From assembly GCF_003007675.1 (NCBI RefSeq), contig NZ_PXNP01000109.1, positions 187,389 through 251,388 of the forward strand: a DNA stretch of 64,000 nt, in the 5' to 3' direction. Source of the DNA: Marinobacter fuscus (GTDB taxonomy: Bacteria > Pseudomonadota > Gammaproteobacteria > Pseudomonadales > Oleiphilaceae). Below the pieces are notes generated by a model. The model saw only the letters and a list, made by a program, of their open reading frames with translations, was not told the origin of the DNA and made no database searches. This document shows, in pieces, positions 29,518-38,550 of this stretch (the first letter of the stretch is position 1; each line of letters opens with the position of its first letter). The translations under genes were made by a program, and so were the position numbers.

Positions 29518-30128
29518 CCAGTCAGTGTCTGCAGGTACGCGTTGGCCATAGCTTTCATCTCCTGTACCAGCAAGGCCCCCTGGTCGTCCGGCAGAGTTGC
29601 CGCCAGTCGAAGAATCGTCCCGGCAGCGCGTGGTAACAACAGGCTGGCTGTCCAGCGGCGATCTGTCGGTAACGCCGGGCACTCCTGCTGCAAACGGGCA
29701 TCAAGATCCCGGGCGTTACTGTACAGCTCCCGGAGGTCAAGCTCCCGAAGCTCGGGCATGGCCTCGACACCACTCCAGATCGCCGAATAGGCGGGCTCGG
29801 AGCGATAGAAATCGTAAAACAGATCAATCAAAACATCGACGGCCTCGGTCAGGCTGACTTCAGGCAGCCTGGCCCGCAACGCCGCTTCCATTTTTTCCAC
29901 GTGTTCTTCAGCGATGGCATGCACAATGGCCGCCTTGTTCGGAAAGTACCGATAAAGCGATGCCAGCGACATTTCAGAAGCCCGGGCAATGGCCGACATG
30001 CTGGAACCTTCTACCCCGGTTTCATGAAAAATATTCGCCGCGTGCCGGAGAATGGCGCTCACGCGCTCCCGGCTTCGAGCCTGCACCGGGCGCCTGCGCG
30101 GTGAAACATCAACGGATTCGTCTGTCAT
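29505..30128 (-). CDS. TetR-family transcriptional regulator
   Basis: 207 residues with an N-terminal TetR HTH (SMSAIARASEMSLASLYRYFPNKAAIVHAI, about residues 40-70) and a ligand domain I cannot assign. ATG at 30128 matches the Arg-rich N-terminal tail (PRRRPVQARSRERV). It is divergent from proS and convergent with the Lrp gene, overlapping it by 13 bases. Target genes are unknown; autoregulation through the proS-side gap is possible. Confidence 0.88.
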   Translation of the reverse strand: MTDESVDVSPRRRPVQARSRERVSAILRHAANIFHETGVEGSSMSAIARASEMSLASLYRYFPNKAAIVHAIAEEHVEKMEAALRARLPEVSLTEAVDVLIDLFYDFYRSEPAYSAIWSGVEAMPELRELDLRELYSNARDLDARLQQECPALPTDRRWTASLLLPRAAGTILRLAATLPDDQGALLVQEMKAMANAYLQTLTGQDR

Positions 30129-30183
30129 TATCTGTACCTTGTGAAACAGGCTCCGTACAATAACGCCCACTCAGCGACAATAA

Positions 30184-30209
30184 AAGGCAGCAGCACCCCA
30201 TACTGCCTT
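30184..30209. other. Inverted repeat between tetR and proS
   Basis: AAGGCAG, 12-base spacer, CTGCCTT in the divergent gap, 81 bases before proS. It could be a TetR-type operator or a leader hairpin. Symmetry is exact over 7 bp, but the arm is short. Confidence 0.3.
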
Positions 30210-30289
30210 GCCAATTAGTCGCACGGGGCAGAAGCTGCAACACTAGCCAGCCCTGCAACCCCAATTATCTGACGACAGCGGAAGAGACA

Positions 30290-32023
30290 ATGCGAGCGAG
30301 CCGTTACCTGATTGCGACCCAGAAAGAGACCCCTGCAGACGCCGAAATAATCAGCCATCAGCTGATGCTGCGGGCGGGCATGATTCGAAAACTGGCCGCG
30401 GGCCTTTACACCTGGCTGCCCATGGGCCTGCGCACCCTGCGCAAAGTAGAGCGCATTGTCCGTGAGGAAATGGACAAAAGCGGCGCCCAGGAAGTTTTAA
30501 TGCCTGCGGTACAACCGGCCGAACTCTGGCAGGAATCCGGACGCTGGGAGCAGTATGGCGGCGAATTACTGCGGCTGAACGATCGCCATGGCCGGGATTT
30601 TTGCTTCGGGCCCACCCACGAAGAGGTGATCACCGATCTGATCCGCAATGAGCTCAAGAGCTACAAGGAGTTACCCGCCAACTTCTATCAGATTCAAACC
30701 AAGTTCCGGGATGAGCGTCGCCCTCGCTTTGGCGTAATGCGGGCCCGGGAATTCCTGATGAAAGACGCCTACTCGTTTCACCTGAATGCCGAATCACTGG
30801 ATGAGACCTATCAGGTGATGCATCAGACCTATTGCAACATCTTCAACCGGCTGGGGTTGGACTACCGCCCGGTACAGGCCGACTCCGGCTCCATCGGTGG
30901 CAGTTCTTCCCACGAATTCCATGTACTGGCGTCTTCCGGCGAAGATGACATCGTGTTCAGCACCAGTGGCAACTATGCCGCCAACATCGAAAAGGCCGAA
31001 GCCGTTGCCCCTGCTGGCGAGCGGGCGGCGCCGACGGCCGACATGACCGAGGTACACACTCCCGGCCAGCGTACCATTGATGCGGTATCGGCTTTTCTCG
31101 GCCTGGCTCCGGAACAGAGCGTGAAAACACTGCTGGTGAAAGGCGAGGCAAGCGAAGACGGCGAGTCTGGTCTGGTGGCACTGATTCTGCGGGGCGATCA
31201 TACCCTGAATGAGATCAAGGCCGAAAATCTGCCAGGGGTTGCCGAGCCCCTGACCATGGCAACCGATGAAGAAATCGAAAAAGCCATTGGCTGCCAGCCT
31301 GGCTCCATCGGCCCGGTTAATCTGCCAGTGCCGGTCATCGTCGACCGCAGCGCCGCGCACCTGGCAGACTTCGTCTGCGGTGCCAACAAGGATGATTACC
31401 ACCTGACCGGCGTCAACTGGGAACGGGATCTGCCTCTGGCCCGCGTGGAGGATTTGCGCAACGTGGTGGAAGGTGATCTCAGCCCGGACGGCAACGGCAC
31501 CCTGGAAATTCGCCGCGGTATCGAAGTTGGCCACATTTTCAAGCTGGGCAACAAATACAGCAACGCCATGGGCGCCACCGTACTGGACGAGAACGGCAAA
31601 ACCTCAGTATTGGAGATGGGCTGTTACGGCATCGGCGTTTCCCGCATTGTGGCTTCCTCCATCGAACAGAATCACGACGACAAGGGCATCATCTGGCCAG
31701 ACGCCATTGCACCGTTTGAGGTGGCCATCGTCACTCTCAACGCTCACAAAGCGCCGGTCGTGGCCGAAGCTGGCGAAAAGCTATATGAACAGTTACGCCA
31801 GGCGGGTTACGACGTATTGCTGGACGACCGCAATGAACGCCCAGGCGTCAAGTTCGCCGATATGGAACTGATCGGCATTCCCCATCGCTTTGTGGTGTCG
31901 GAACGCGGGCTGCAGGCGGGCACTCTGGAATACAAGGGGCGTCGGGATGCGGACAAGCAGGACATCGCACTGGAAGATGCGCTGGCGTTTCTGGTGAAGA
32001 CTTCACCGAAAGCCGGTTTGTAA
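30290..32023 (+). CDS. proS: Prolyl-tRNA synthetase (bacterial type)
   Basis: Class II synthetase of 577 residues: motif 1/2 region ([45 protein letters not shown]), the INS editing domain that clears Ala-tRNA-Pro (about 225-405), motif 3 near [13 protein letters not shown], and the C-terminal anticodon-binding domain. Length equals the E. coli enzyme closely (572). Divergent from tetR, convergent with murB. Confidence 0.97.
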   Translation: MRASRYLIATQKETPADAEIISHQLMLRAGMIRKLAAGLYTWLPMGLRTLRKVERIVREEMDKSGAQEVLMPAVQPAELWQESGRWEQYGGELLRLNDRHGRDFCFGPTHEEVITDLIRNELKSYKELPANFYQIQTKFRDERRPRFGVMRAREFLMKDAYSFHLNAESLDETYQVMHQTYCNIFNRLGLDYRPVQADSGSIGGSSSHEFHVLASSGEDDIVFSTSGNYAANIEKAEAVAPAGERAAPTADMTEVHTPGQRTIDAVSAFLGLAPEQSVKTLLVKGEASEDGESGLVALILRGDHTLNEIKAENLPGVAEPLTMATDEEIEKAIGCQPGSIGPVNLPVPVIVDRSAAHLADFVCGANKDDYHLTGVNWERDLPLARVEDLRNVVEGDLSPDGNGTLEIRRGIEVGHIFKLGNKYSNAMGATVLDENGKTSVLEMGCYGIGVSRIVASSIEQNHDDKGIIWPDAIAPFEVAIVTLNAHKAPVVAEAGEKLYEQLRQAGYDVLLDDRNERPGVKFADMELIGIPHRFVVSERGLQAGTLEYKGRRDADKQDIALEDALAFLVKTSPKAGL

Positions 32024-32030
32024 GACTCTC

Positions 32031-32063
32031 GCCCCGCACACCCAGTAATTGGTGTTGCGGGGC
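32031..32063. terminator. Hairpin between convergent proS and murB
   Basis: GCCCCGCA-CACC, loop, GGTG-T-TGCGGGGC: a 12-bp GC-rich stem with one bulged T, in the 77-base gap where proS and murB converge. No T-run follows on either side, so it may act with Rho or block read-through weakly. Confidence 0.45.
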
Positions 32064-32100
32064 AAAGCAACGACTGGCACGCTACAGTCTGTCGGGCGAA

Positions 32101-33126
32101 TCACAGCCCGCCAACAACTCCGGGTTCCATTTCCAGCACAACGCCAAACGTTTTCCAGACCGACTCTTTGATCTTAGCGGCGAGTCGGAGTATGTCTTCA
32201 CCGGTGCCGCCCGAGTGGTTAATCAACACCAGCGCCTGCCGGTTATGAACCCCTACCCGGGCATCCCGGTAGCCCTTCCAGCCCGCCTGATCAATCAGCC
32301 AGGCCGCGGCCAGCTTCACCTGGCTCTCTCCCACTGGGTAGAAGACTACATGCTCGTGGGCCAACTGTAGCGCCTTGAACTGCGCCAATGGAATAACAGG
32401 ATTCTTGAAGAAGCTTCCGGCATTGGGGAGCACGGAAGGGTCTGGCAGTTTACGGTGCCGGACGGCCATCACACCCTCAGCCACTTCCAGCGGCGTTAAC
32501 CCGGAGCCAGAGGCCTCACCAAAATACTCTTGAAGGTCCTTGTAGCCGATGTTCAACGACGCGCTACGGGAAAGCTTGAGGCGGATCTCCAGGATCACAT
32601 AACGACCGGGCTCCCGTTTGAACCGGCTATCCCGGTAACCGAAGGCACAATCATTGACTGTCAGGCGCTCGACAGCGTGGGTTTGGCGGTCGAGCACGGT
32701 CACACTTTGCAGGATATCGCAAAGTTCTGTGCCGTAAGCGCCGATATTCTGTACCGGCGCAGCACCGGCCGTGCCCGGAATCAACGCCAGGTTTTCAATA
32801 CCCCGATACCCCGAGCGGGCCGCATAGAGCACCGAATCATGCCAGTTTTCTCCTGCCTTCAGCACCAGCACCGCAGAATCATCCGTTACCTGTTCCCAGC
32901 TGCGGCCCTGCAAGGCTATGCGAATCACCAGTCCTGGATAATCCCCGGCAAACACCAGGTTGCTGCCGCCGCCCAGAATCAGCACCGGCAAGCTTTCCTC
33001 ACGGGCCCAGTCAAGTGCGCTCGTGAGCTGATCCTGAGAGGTCACCTCCACCAGGAAGCGGGCCACTGCAGGCACCGCCATGGTGTTCAGGGACTGCAGC
33101 AAGGCCTGCTCCTGCAAAGGCAGCAT
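32101..33126 (-). CDS. murB: UDP-N-acetylenolpyruvoylglucosamine reductase
   Basis: FAD enzyme that makes UDP-MurNAc. About 341 residues: FAD-binding PCMH domain (VLILGGGSNLVF, GTAGAAPVQNIGAYG) and the type I MurB C-terminal domain (NAGSFFKNPV with the catalytic Ser). The start is uncertain: ATG at 33126, or TTG at 33135, which overlaps the phosphatase stop and would couple translation. It is the last gene of the exbB-to-murB run. Confidence 0.95.
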   Translation of the reverse strand: MLPLQEQALLQSLNTMAVPAVARFLVEVTSQDQLTSALDWAREESLPVLILGGGSNLVFAGDYPGLVIRIALQGRSWEQVTDDSAVLVLKAGENWHDSVLYAARSGYRGIENLALIPGTAGAAPVQNIGAYGTELCDILQSVTVLDRQTHAVERLTVNDCAFGYRDSRFKREPGRYVILEIRLKLSRSASLNIGYKDLQEYFGEASGSGLTPLEVAEGVMAVRHRKLPDPSVLPNAGSFFKNPVIPLAQFKALQLAHEHVVFYPVGESQVKLAAAWLIDQAGWKGYRDARVGVHNRQALVLINHSGGTGEDILRLAAKIKESVWKTFGVVLEMEPGVVGGL

Positions 33127-33131
33127 TGGAC

Positions 33132-33611
33132 TCAAGCCAGACGCCCTCTAATGTCATCCAGCAAGCCCTGGCTGGCTTCCTGGATCAAGTCCAGGACATG
33201 CTCGAAGCCGTCTTCACCACCAAAATACGGATCTGGCACCTCGGCCAGATCCGCCTGACCAAACTCCAGAAACAGCCTTGGCTCGGTACCACCGTTCTGG
33301 TGCCAGATTTCCCGGATATCGGCCAGATTCTGCCGATCCATCACCAGAATGTAATCAAAGCTGTCGAGATCTTCAGCCCGGAACTGCCGCGCTCTCAGAT
33401 CATCAATGGCAATACCACGGCGTTCCGCCGCCGCAATCGCCCGGGCATCCGGCGCTTTGCCGATATGCCAGTTACCGGTGCCACACGAGTCAATACGAAC
33501 GTTATCTGTCATCTCCTGCTCCGCCACCAGATGACGAAACACACCCTCGGCGCTGGGTGAGCGACAGATATTGCCCAGGCAGACAAACAATACGCTTACC
33601 TGGTCAGACAT
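33132..33611 (-). CDS. Low-molecular-weight protein tyrosine phosphatase
   Basis: 159 residues with the P-loop C11-LGNIC-R17-S and the general-acid pair in VPDPYFGG. In envelope clusters such enzymes often counter BY-kinases of polysaccharide export, but here the conserved neighbours are kdsB and murB, and no kinase is seen. Its start overlaps kdsB by 8 bases. Confidence 0.93.
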   Translation of the reverse strand: MSDQVSVLFVCLGNICRSPSAEGVFRHLVAEQEMTDNVRIDSCGTGNWHIGKAPDARAIAAAERRGIAIDDLRARQFRAEDLDSFDYILVMDRQNLADIREIWHQNGGTEPRLFLEFGQADLAEVPDPYFGGEDGFEHVLDLIQEASQGLLDDIRGRLA

Positions 33612-34389
33612 AAGAGCCTCCTGCTTCCATTAACGCCCTCAGGCGATCAAGATCTTCCTGGGTATCAACACCCGGTGCGGGTGGCGTTTCCGCCACATCT
33701 ACATGAATCAGGGCCCCGTTATAAAGGGCACGCAGCTGCTCCAGCGACTCCAGCCGCTCGGTGGGCGCGGGCATCCAGCTAACAAAATCACCCAGCACCC
33801 GGGTGCGATACCCATAAATCCCGATGTGTCGGAAAAAACCAATGCCATCGGGCAAGTCAATGTTCCGGGCTGCGGCATTTTCAGGCCAATAATCCCTGGC
33901 CCAGGGAATGGGGGCGCGGCTGAAATAGTGGGCCATGCCCCTGGCATCGAACACCACTTTGACCACATTGGGATTGAATACCTGGCGGGCGTCATGGATA
34001 CGCTCACACAGGGTGGCAATGGCCGCCTCAGTATACTGCTCCAGATTGTCCGCCACCTGGTTGATCAAGCGCGGCGGGATCAGCGGCTCATCGCCCTGCA
34101 CATTGACCACCCGGTGCTCGGGCGGGAACTCGAGCATTCTGGCCACTTCCTCCAGCCGGTCGGTACCGCTGGCGTGGTTGGCCGAGGTCATCACGACTTC
34201 GGCGCCAAACGCCAGGCAAGCCTCCTCAACGCGCGTATCGTCGGTGGCAATCACGACCCGGCTGGCCCTGCTCTCATTGGCTCGCTCCCAGACGTGCTGG
34301 ATCATCGGTTTACCACCGATCATGGCGAGCGGTTTACCCGGCAGACGGGTGGATGCATAACGGGCGGGAATGACAACGGTAAAAGTCAT
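33604..34389 (-). CDS. kdsB: CMP-KDO synthetase (3-deoxy-manno-octulosonate cytidylyltransferase)
   Basis: Activates KDO for LPS inner core synthesis. 261 residues with the nucleotidyltransferase start [17 protein letters not shown], the [10 protein letters not shown] segment and [10 protein letters not shown]. Length is normal. It lies between ycaR and the phosphatase gene on the minus strand. Confidence 0.96.
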   Translation of the reverse strand: MTFTVVIPARYASTRLPGKPLAMIGGKPMIQHVWERANESRASRVVIATDDTRVEEACLAFGAEVVMTSANHASGTDRLEEVARMLEFPPEHRVVNVQGDEPLIPPRLINQVADNLEQYTEAAIATLCERIHDARQVFNPNVVKVVFDARGMAHYFSRAPIPWARDYWPENAAARNIDLPDGIGFFRHIGIYGYRTRVLGDFVSWMPAPTERLESLEQLRALYNGALIHVDVAETPPAPGVDTQEDLDRLRALMEAGGSYV

Positions 34390-34412
34390 ACTAGAGTCCT
34401 GCTACGGGGCTG

Positions 34413-34601
34413 TCAGTGCTTGTCGAGCCGCTCGTCGGTGGTCAGTGTGCGGGCCTCACTGGCGAGCATAACCGGGATACCCTCGCGCACAGGAAATGCC
34501 ATGGCATCCTGATAACAGAGTAGCTCGGTGCGGGCGTCGTTCAATTTCAATTCGCCTTTACATACGGGGCACGCCAGCAACGCCAGCAATTTCTTATCCA
34601 T
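34413..34601 (-). CDS. Trm112/YcaR-family small protein
   Basis: 62-residue UPF0434 protein beginning [16 protein letters not shown], with CPVC and a later LLC forming a partial zinc-ribbon pattern and the [12 protein letters not shown] signature. Bacterial function is unclear; it is almost always found between lpxK and kdsB. The start at 34601 overlaps the lpxK stop by 8 bases. A longer frame upstream is inside lpxK and not supported. Confidence 0.92.
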   Translation of the reverse strand: MDKKLLALLACPVCKGELKLNDARTELLCYQDAMAFPVREGIPVMLASEARTLTTDERLDKH

Positions 34602-35655
34602 GATCACTATCCTCGGATACCGGATGTTGTAACAGAGAGGAGCAGGCCTGTACCCGCTCCAGAAAGGTTTGTTCAAAGGGCCCTGACAAACGGGCCTGGA
34701 CGGTCAGCATCCAGGCGTTGTCTGGCGCAAATCCACGGCATTTCACGGCATCCTTGGCGGTCATCACCAGCCATTCGCCAGCGGCAGATCCGAGATCCTC
34801 GGGCCGAAAATGATGATGATCCGGAAACGGCTGCTCGGTGACCAGAGCGCCAAGACGCTTGAGGGTATCGAAAAAACGCCCGGGATTGCCGATACCCGCA
34901 ACCGCCCTCACCCGTTTGCCGTTCAGGGTTTCCGGCATCAGGCGTTCACCCGTATTCAGGTTAACCAGAGCGGCGGGCTGCAAAGCCATGGCGTGAATGT
35001 CGGGGTGATCAACGTCGGAAAAGGACTCGATGCGATCGCCAGAATCCGGGAAACTCTCTCCGTTCAATATCACAAAATCAACACCACTCAGCCGCGCCAA
35101 TGGCTCCCGCAATGGCCCTACCGGAATGATGCCTCCGTTACCAACGCCGCGGGAAGCGTCAAACACCGCCAGCTCAATATCTCGGGGCAGGCGATAGTGC
35201 TGAAGTCCATCATCGCACAGCAACAGGTTGCCCAGGTTCTCGGCAATCGCCCACTCGGCAGCACGTAAGCGATCCGGATCCACCACCACAGGATGGCCGG
35301 TTGTCTGGACCAGCATCAAGGGCTCATCGCCGCAGACCGACGCTGGTGTCCGCTCGGTTACACGAAGCGGATACCGATCACTGCGGCCACCATAACCACG
35401 GCTGATAATCACAGGCCGCCAGCCTGATTCCGACAGGATTTCAGCCAAACGCGCGGTCAATGGGGACTTGCCGGTGCCACCGACCGTGATGTTTCCCACC
35501 ACAACAACCGGCACGGGCAATCTCTTATTGCGGGCATCCCAGGCTTTACGACGACGAGACTCGGACACCTGTCGATACAACCAGGCCAGCGGGGTCAAAA
35601 ACGCCAGTGGGCGCTTCTGGCCATACCATAGCCGATCAATCCACTGCGTACTCAT
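34594..35655 (-). CDS. lpxK: Tetraacyldisaccharide 4'-kinase (lipid A)
   Basis: Adds the 4'-phosphate in lipid A assembly at the inner membrane. 353 residues with an N-terminal membrane-associated helix ([18 protein letters not shown]), Walker [14 protein letters not shown] (about 54-66), and Walker B-like [13 protein letters not shown] overlaps the msbA stop as ATGA, so the two lipid A genes are translationally coupled. Confidence 0.96.
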   Translation of the reverse strand: MSTQWIDRLWYGQKRPLAFLTPLAWLYRQVSESRRRKAWDARNKRLPVPVVVVGNITVGGTGKSPLTARLAEILSESGWRPVIISRGYGGRSDRYPLRVTERTPASVCGDEPLMLVQTTGHPVVVDPDRLRAAEWAIAENLGNLLLCDDGLQHYRLPRDIELAVFDASRGVGNGGIIPVGPLREPLARLSGVDFVILNGESFPDSGDRIESFSDVDHPDIHAMALQPAALVNLNTGERLMPETLNGKRVRAVAGIGNPGRFFDTLKRLGALVTEQPFPDHHHFRPEDLGSAAGEWLVMTAKDAVKCRGFAPDNAWMLTVQARLSGPFEQTFLERVQACSSLLQHPVSEDSDHG

Positions 35656-37424
35656 GCATGCTCGCTGAACTGGATACGGTGCAACTGGGCGTAGGCACCC
35701 TCTTTTTCCAGAAGCTCGTGATGGCTGCCGGACTCGACAATCCGGCCATTGTCCATCACCAGAATCCGGTCGGCCTTTTCGATGGTCGACAGGCGATGGG
35801 CAATCACCAGGGTTGTGCGCCCCTGCATCACGGTTTCCAGAGCTTCTTGAATATGCCGTTCGGATTCAGTATCCAGGGCCGAGGTCGCCTCGTCCAGAAT
35901 CAGGATGGGGGCATTTTTCAGGATCGCCCGGGCAATGGCCAGGCGCTGGCGCTGGCCTCCGGACAACATCACGCCGTTGTCTCCGATCCGGGTATCCAGA
36001 CCTTCGGGCATGCGCTCAATAAATTCGAGGGCGTGGGCCTTTTCTGCCGCCTCCCTGATGTCTTCCCGGCTGCAGTCCCGCAGAGCACCATAAGCAATAT
36101 TGGCGGCAATGGTATCGTTGAACAGCACCACGTTCTGGTTCACCAGAGCAATCTGGGAGCGCAGCGCCCGCAAAGAAAATGCCTTGAGAGACTGGCCGTC
36201 AATGCGAATATCACCACCGGTGTAATCGTAAAAGCGCGGCAACAGGCTCACCAGAGTCGACTTGCCGCTACCGGAACGCCCAACCAGCGCCACACTCTGC
36301 CCTGCGGCAATGTCTACGCTGATGTTGTCCAGCACGTTGTCCAATTGGTCACGATACCGGAAGCACACCTGATCGAATTGAATTTCTCCATTCACCCGCT
36401 CCGGGGCATAGGTTCCATGATCGTCTTCGGGCATTTCATCCATGGTTTCAAAGACATCATAGGCTGCCGCCACCCCTTTCTGAATCTTGGCGTGAACCGA
36501 AGTCACCTGGCGAATCGGCTTGGCCATGGTGGTGGCGGCGGTGATGAAGGCAACGAGCTGGCCGGTGGTCATTTCACCACGGATTTCCGGCGCCAGCATG
36601 GTCCAGACCAGTGCCGCAATGGCAAAGGCCACCAGCACCTGGATTACCGGAACACTGATAGCCTGGGTCGACGCCATTTTCAGGCTCTGTTTCAAATTGC
36701 GAGCACTGACATCGCGGAACCGCTCCCGCTCATAGTCTTCGCCACCAAAGGTTCTGACCACCCGATAACCACTGATGGACTCAGACGCCACATGGGTAAT
36801 GTCGCCCATGGAACCCTGGATACGCTGGCTGATCCGGCGGAACCGCTTGCTGGCGTAATTTACCACCAGACCGATAATCGGCCCGGCGGCCAGAAAAATC
36901 AGTGTCAGCTTCCAGTTGGTGTAAAGCATAAAACCGAGCAGGCCCAGAATGGTCAGGCCTTCGCGCAGGGTAATGGTAATGGCGTTGGTGGAGGCTTCGG
37001 CCACCTGCTCCACGTTGAACGTAAGCTTCGATACCAGCCGGCCGGTCGCATTGTCATCGAAATAGCGCGACGGTAAGGTCATCAACCGGTCGAAGACCTC
37101 GTTGCGCAGTGCATTGATCACCTGGCGGCCAACATAGCTGATAAAATACTGACTGAAAAATGTGCCCACACCCCTCAGTGCGAAAACACCGACAATCAAC
37201 CCTGTCAGCAGCAGGCGGTTCTGGTCGGTAGGGTTCTCGATGGCGGCTATCACATACTCCATGGCCGCAGCCATACCCGTAGAGGCCGCTGCATAGATGA
37301 TGTTGCCAAAGACCGCCAGCGAAAATGCCAGCCAGAAAGGTTTTACATAGCGCAGCAGGCGCTTGTAGGTGGCCCAGCTACCTGTTGCAGGTGTCGTCAG
37401 TGTTTCCGGCCGAACCTGACTCAC
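35652..37424 (-). CDS. msbA: Lipid A/LPS flippase ABC transporter MsbA
   Basis: Homodimeric half-transporter that flips lipid A-core across the inner membrane. 590 residues: six membrane helices (about 25-325), NBD with Walker A ALVGRSGSGKSTLV, signature LSGGQRQRLAIARA, Walker B ILILDEATSAL and the H-loop VIAHRLST. GTG start overlaps the exbD stop (GTGA). lpxK follows directly, as in E. coli. Confidence 0.95.
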   Translation of the reverse strand: MSQVRPETLTTPATGSWATYKRLLRYVKPFWLAFSLAVFGNIIYAAASTGMAAAMEYVIAAIENPTDQNRLLLTGLIVGVFALRGVGTFFSQYFISYVGRQVINALRNEVFDRLMTLPSRYFDDNATGRLVSKLTFNVEQVAEASTNAITITLREGLTILGLLGFMLYTNWKLTLIFLAAGPIIGLVVNYASKRFRRISQRIQGSMGDITHVASESISGYRVVRTFGGEDYERERFRDVSARNLKQSLKMASTQAISVPVIQVLVAFAIAALVWTMLAPEIRGEMTTGQLVAFITAATTMAKPIRQVTSVHAKIQKGVAAAYDVFETMDEMPEDDHGTYAPERVNGEIQFDQVCFRYRDQLDNVLDNISVDIAAGQSVALVGRSGSGKSTLVSLLPRFYDYTGGDIRIDGQSLKAFSLRALRSQIALVNQNVVLFNDTIAANIAYGALRDCSREDIREAAEKAHALEFIERMPEGLDTRIGDNGVMLSGGQRQRLAIARAILKNAPILILDEATSALDTESERHIQEALETVMQGRTTLVIAHRLSTIEKADRILVMDNGRIVESGSHHELLEKEGAYAQLHRIQFSEHA

Positions 37425-37846
37425 TGGCCCTCAGCCTCCCGCTCGGTGGTAATGCTCAGTTTGGCAAAACCCAGACGACCTGCCACATCCATGGCCCGAA
37501 CCACAAATTCATGGGGTGTCCGGGCGTCGGCGGTAATAATAAACGGCAGACCGGCATCGCCTGCCGCCAGCTCGCTGACACCGCGCTCAAGGGTTTCCCT
37601 GCGGTTGTTCACCAGGGGCTTGTCATTCAGAAAATACTGGCCTTCGGCATTGATCACCACATCGATCTGTTGAACCTCTGACGGGGTCGCCGGTTCACCG
37701 CTCGCTTCGGGCAATTCCACCTGCAGGTGGCTTTCCCGGGTAAAGGTGGTCGACACCATAAAGAAAATGAGCAACAAAAAAACAACATCAATCAGGGGCG
37801 TGAGATCCACCCCTGTCTCCTGACTGCGTTGGCGCTTGAACTTCAC
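37421..37846 (-). CDS. ExbD/TolR-family proton-channel protein
   Basis: 141 residues: DLTPLIDVVFLLLIFFMV with the membrane Asp (in LIDV) followed by a periplasmic domain. It pairs with the ExbB-like gene five bases upstream. It is a second TolQR-like pair, distinct from tolQR at 9.7-10.9 kb. No TonB gene is near; in this conserved comEC/msbA context the partner is unknown. GTG start. Confidence 0.92.
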   Translation of the reverse strand: MKFKRQRSQETGVDLTPLIDVVFLLLIFFMVSTTFTRESHLQVELPEASGEPATPSEVQQIDVVINAEGQYFLNDKPLVNNRRETLERGVSELAAGDAGLPFIITADARTPHEFVVRAMDVAGRLGFAKLSITTEREAEGQ

Positions 37847-37851
37847 GGTGT

Positions 37852-38478
37852 TCAGGCTCCCTCAACGTCGATTTCGCGGTCGCCGTGGACGACTTCTACC
37901 AGTTTGATGGCTTCCTGTTCCATGTTGACAACAAGCGCATCAACCCGGCGTATAAAATAGCGGTGGGCAATCAGAGCTGGAATGGCTACGCTCAGGCCTG
38001 CTGCAGTGGTAATCAATGCCTCGGATATGCCTCCGGCGAGATTACCGGCATTGCCAACGCCCGCCAGCTGGATTTCTGCGAACACTTTGATCATACCGAT
38101 GACGGTACCCAGCAGGCCAAGCAGTGGCGTTATGGTGGCTACAGTCCCCAGCGGGTTGAGGAAACGTTCCAGCTCATGAATCACCTGGCTGGCCTCATGC
38201 TCGATGCTTTCTTTCATGATTTCACGGCCATGCTTGGCGTTAATCAGCCCGCCGGCAAGAATACGCCCCAGGGGAGAGGACGCCTGCAGTGCCTTGAGCT
38301 TGCGACCATTCAATTCCTTTTTCTTAATCCAGCGCCACAGTTCGTTGATCGATTGCGTTGGTGCTACGCGCTTTTCACGCAGCGTCCAGAAACGTTCCAG
38401 AATAATGGCAAGGGCTAAAATGGAACAGGCAACAATCGGCACCATCAGGATGCCACCGGCTTTCAACAGCTCGAACAC
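37852..38478 (-). CDS. ExbB/TolQ-family proton-channel protein
   Basis: 208 residues with three membrane segments (about 8-27, 107-130, 150-175) and the family stretch ITPLLGLLGTVIGMIKVF plus GGISEALITTAAGLSVAIPAL. GTG 38478 has GGAG seven bases upstream. It is the first gene of the envelope run exbB-exbD-msbA-lpxK-ycaR-kdsB-PTP-murB. Energises an unidentified outer-membrane or periplasmic partner. Confidence 0.92.
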   Translation of the reverse strand: MFELLKAGGILMVPIVACSILALAIILERFWTLREKRVAPTQSINELWRWIKKKELNGRKLKALQASSPLGRILAGGLINAKHGREIMKESIEHEASQVIHELERFLNPLGTVATITPLLGLLGTVIGMIKVFAEIQLAGVGNAGNLAGGISEALITTAAGLSVAIPALIAHRYFIRRVDALVVNMEQEAIKLVEVVHGDREIDVEGA

Positions 38479-38550
38479 GCTTGATCTCCCTGGTTAATTA
38501 CAAGCCGCGCTACTTTAGCATAGCTGCCCGTGCACACCACCTTCAGATTG

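Noticed and set aside
30184..30209. proS T-box riboswitch
   Set aside because: Only a short inverted repeat is present, no T-box sequence, and such leaders are not expected for proS in this group.
35607..37076. 489-codon open frame on the plus strand
   Set aside because: Antisense to msbA, whose ABC motifs are intact; no RBS and no family likeness.
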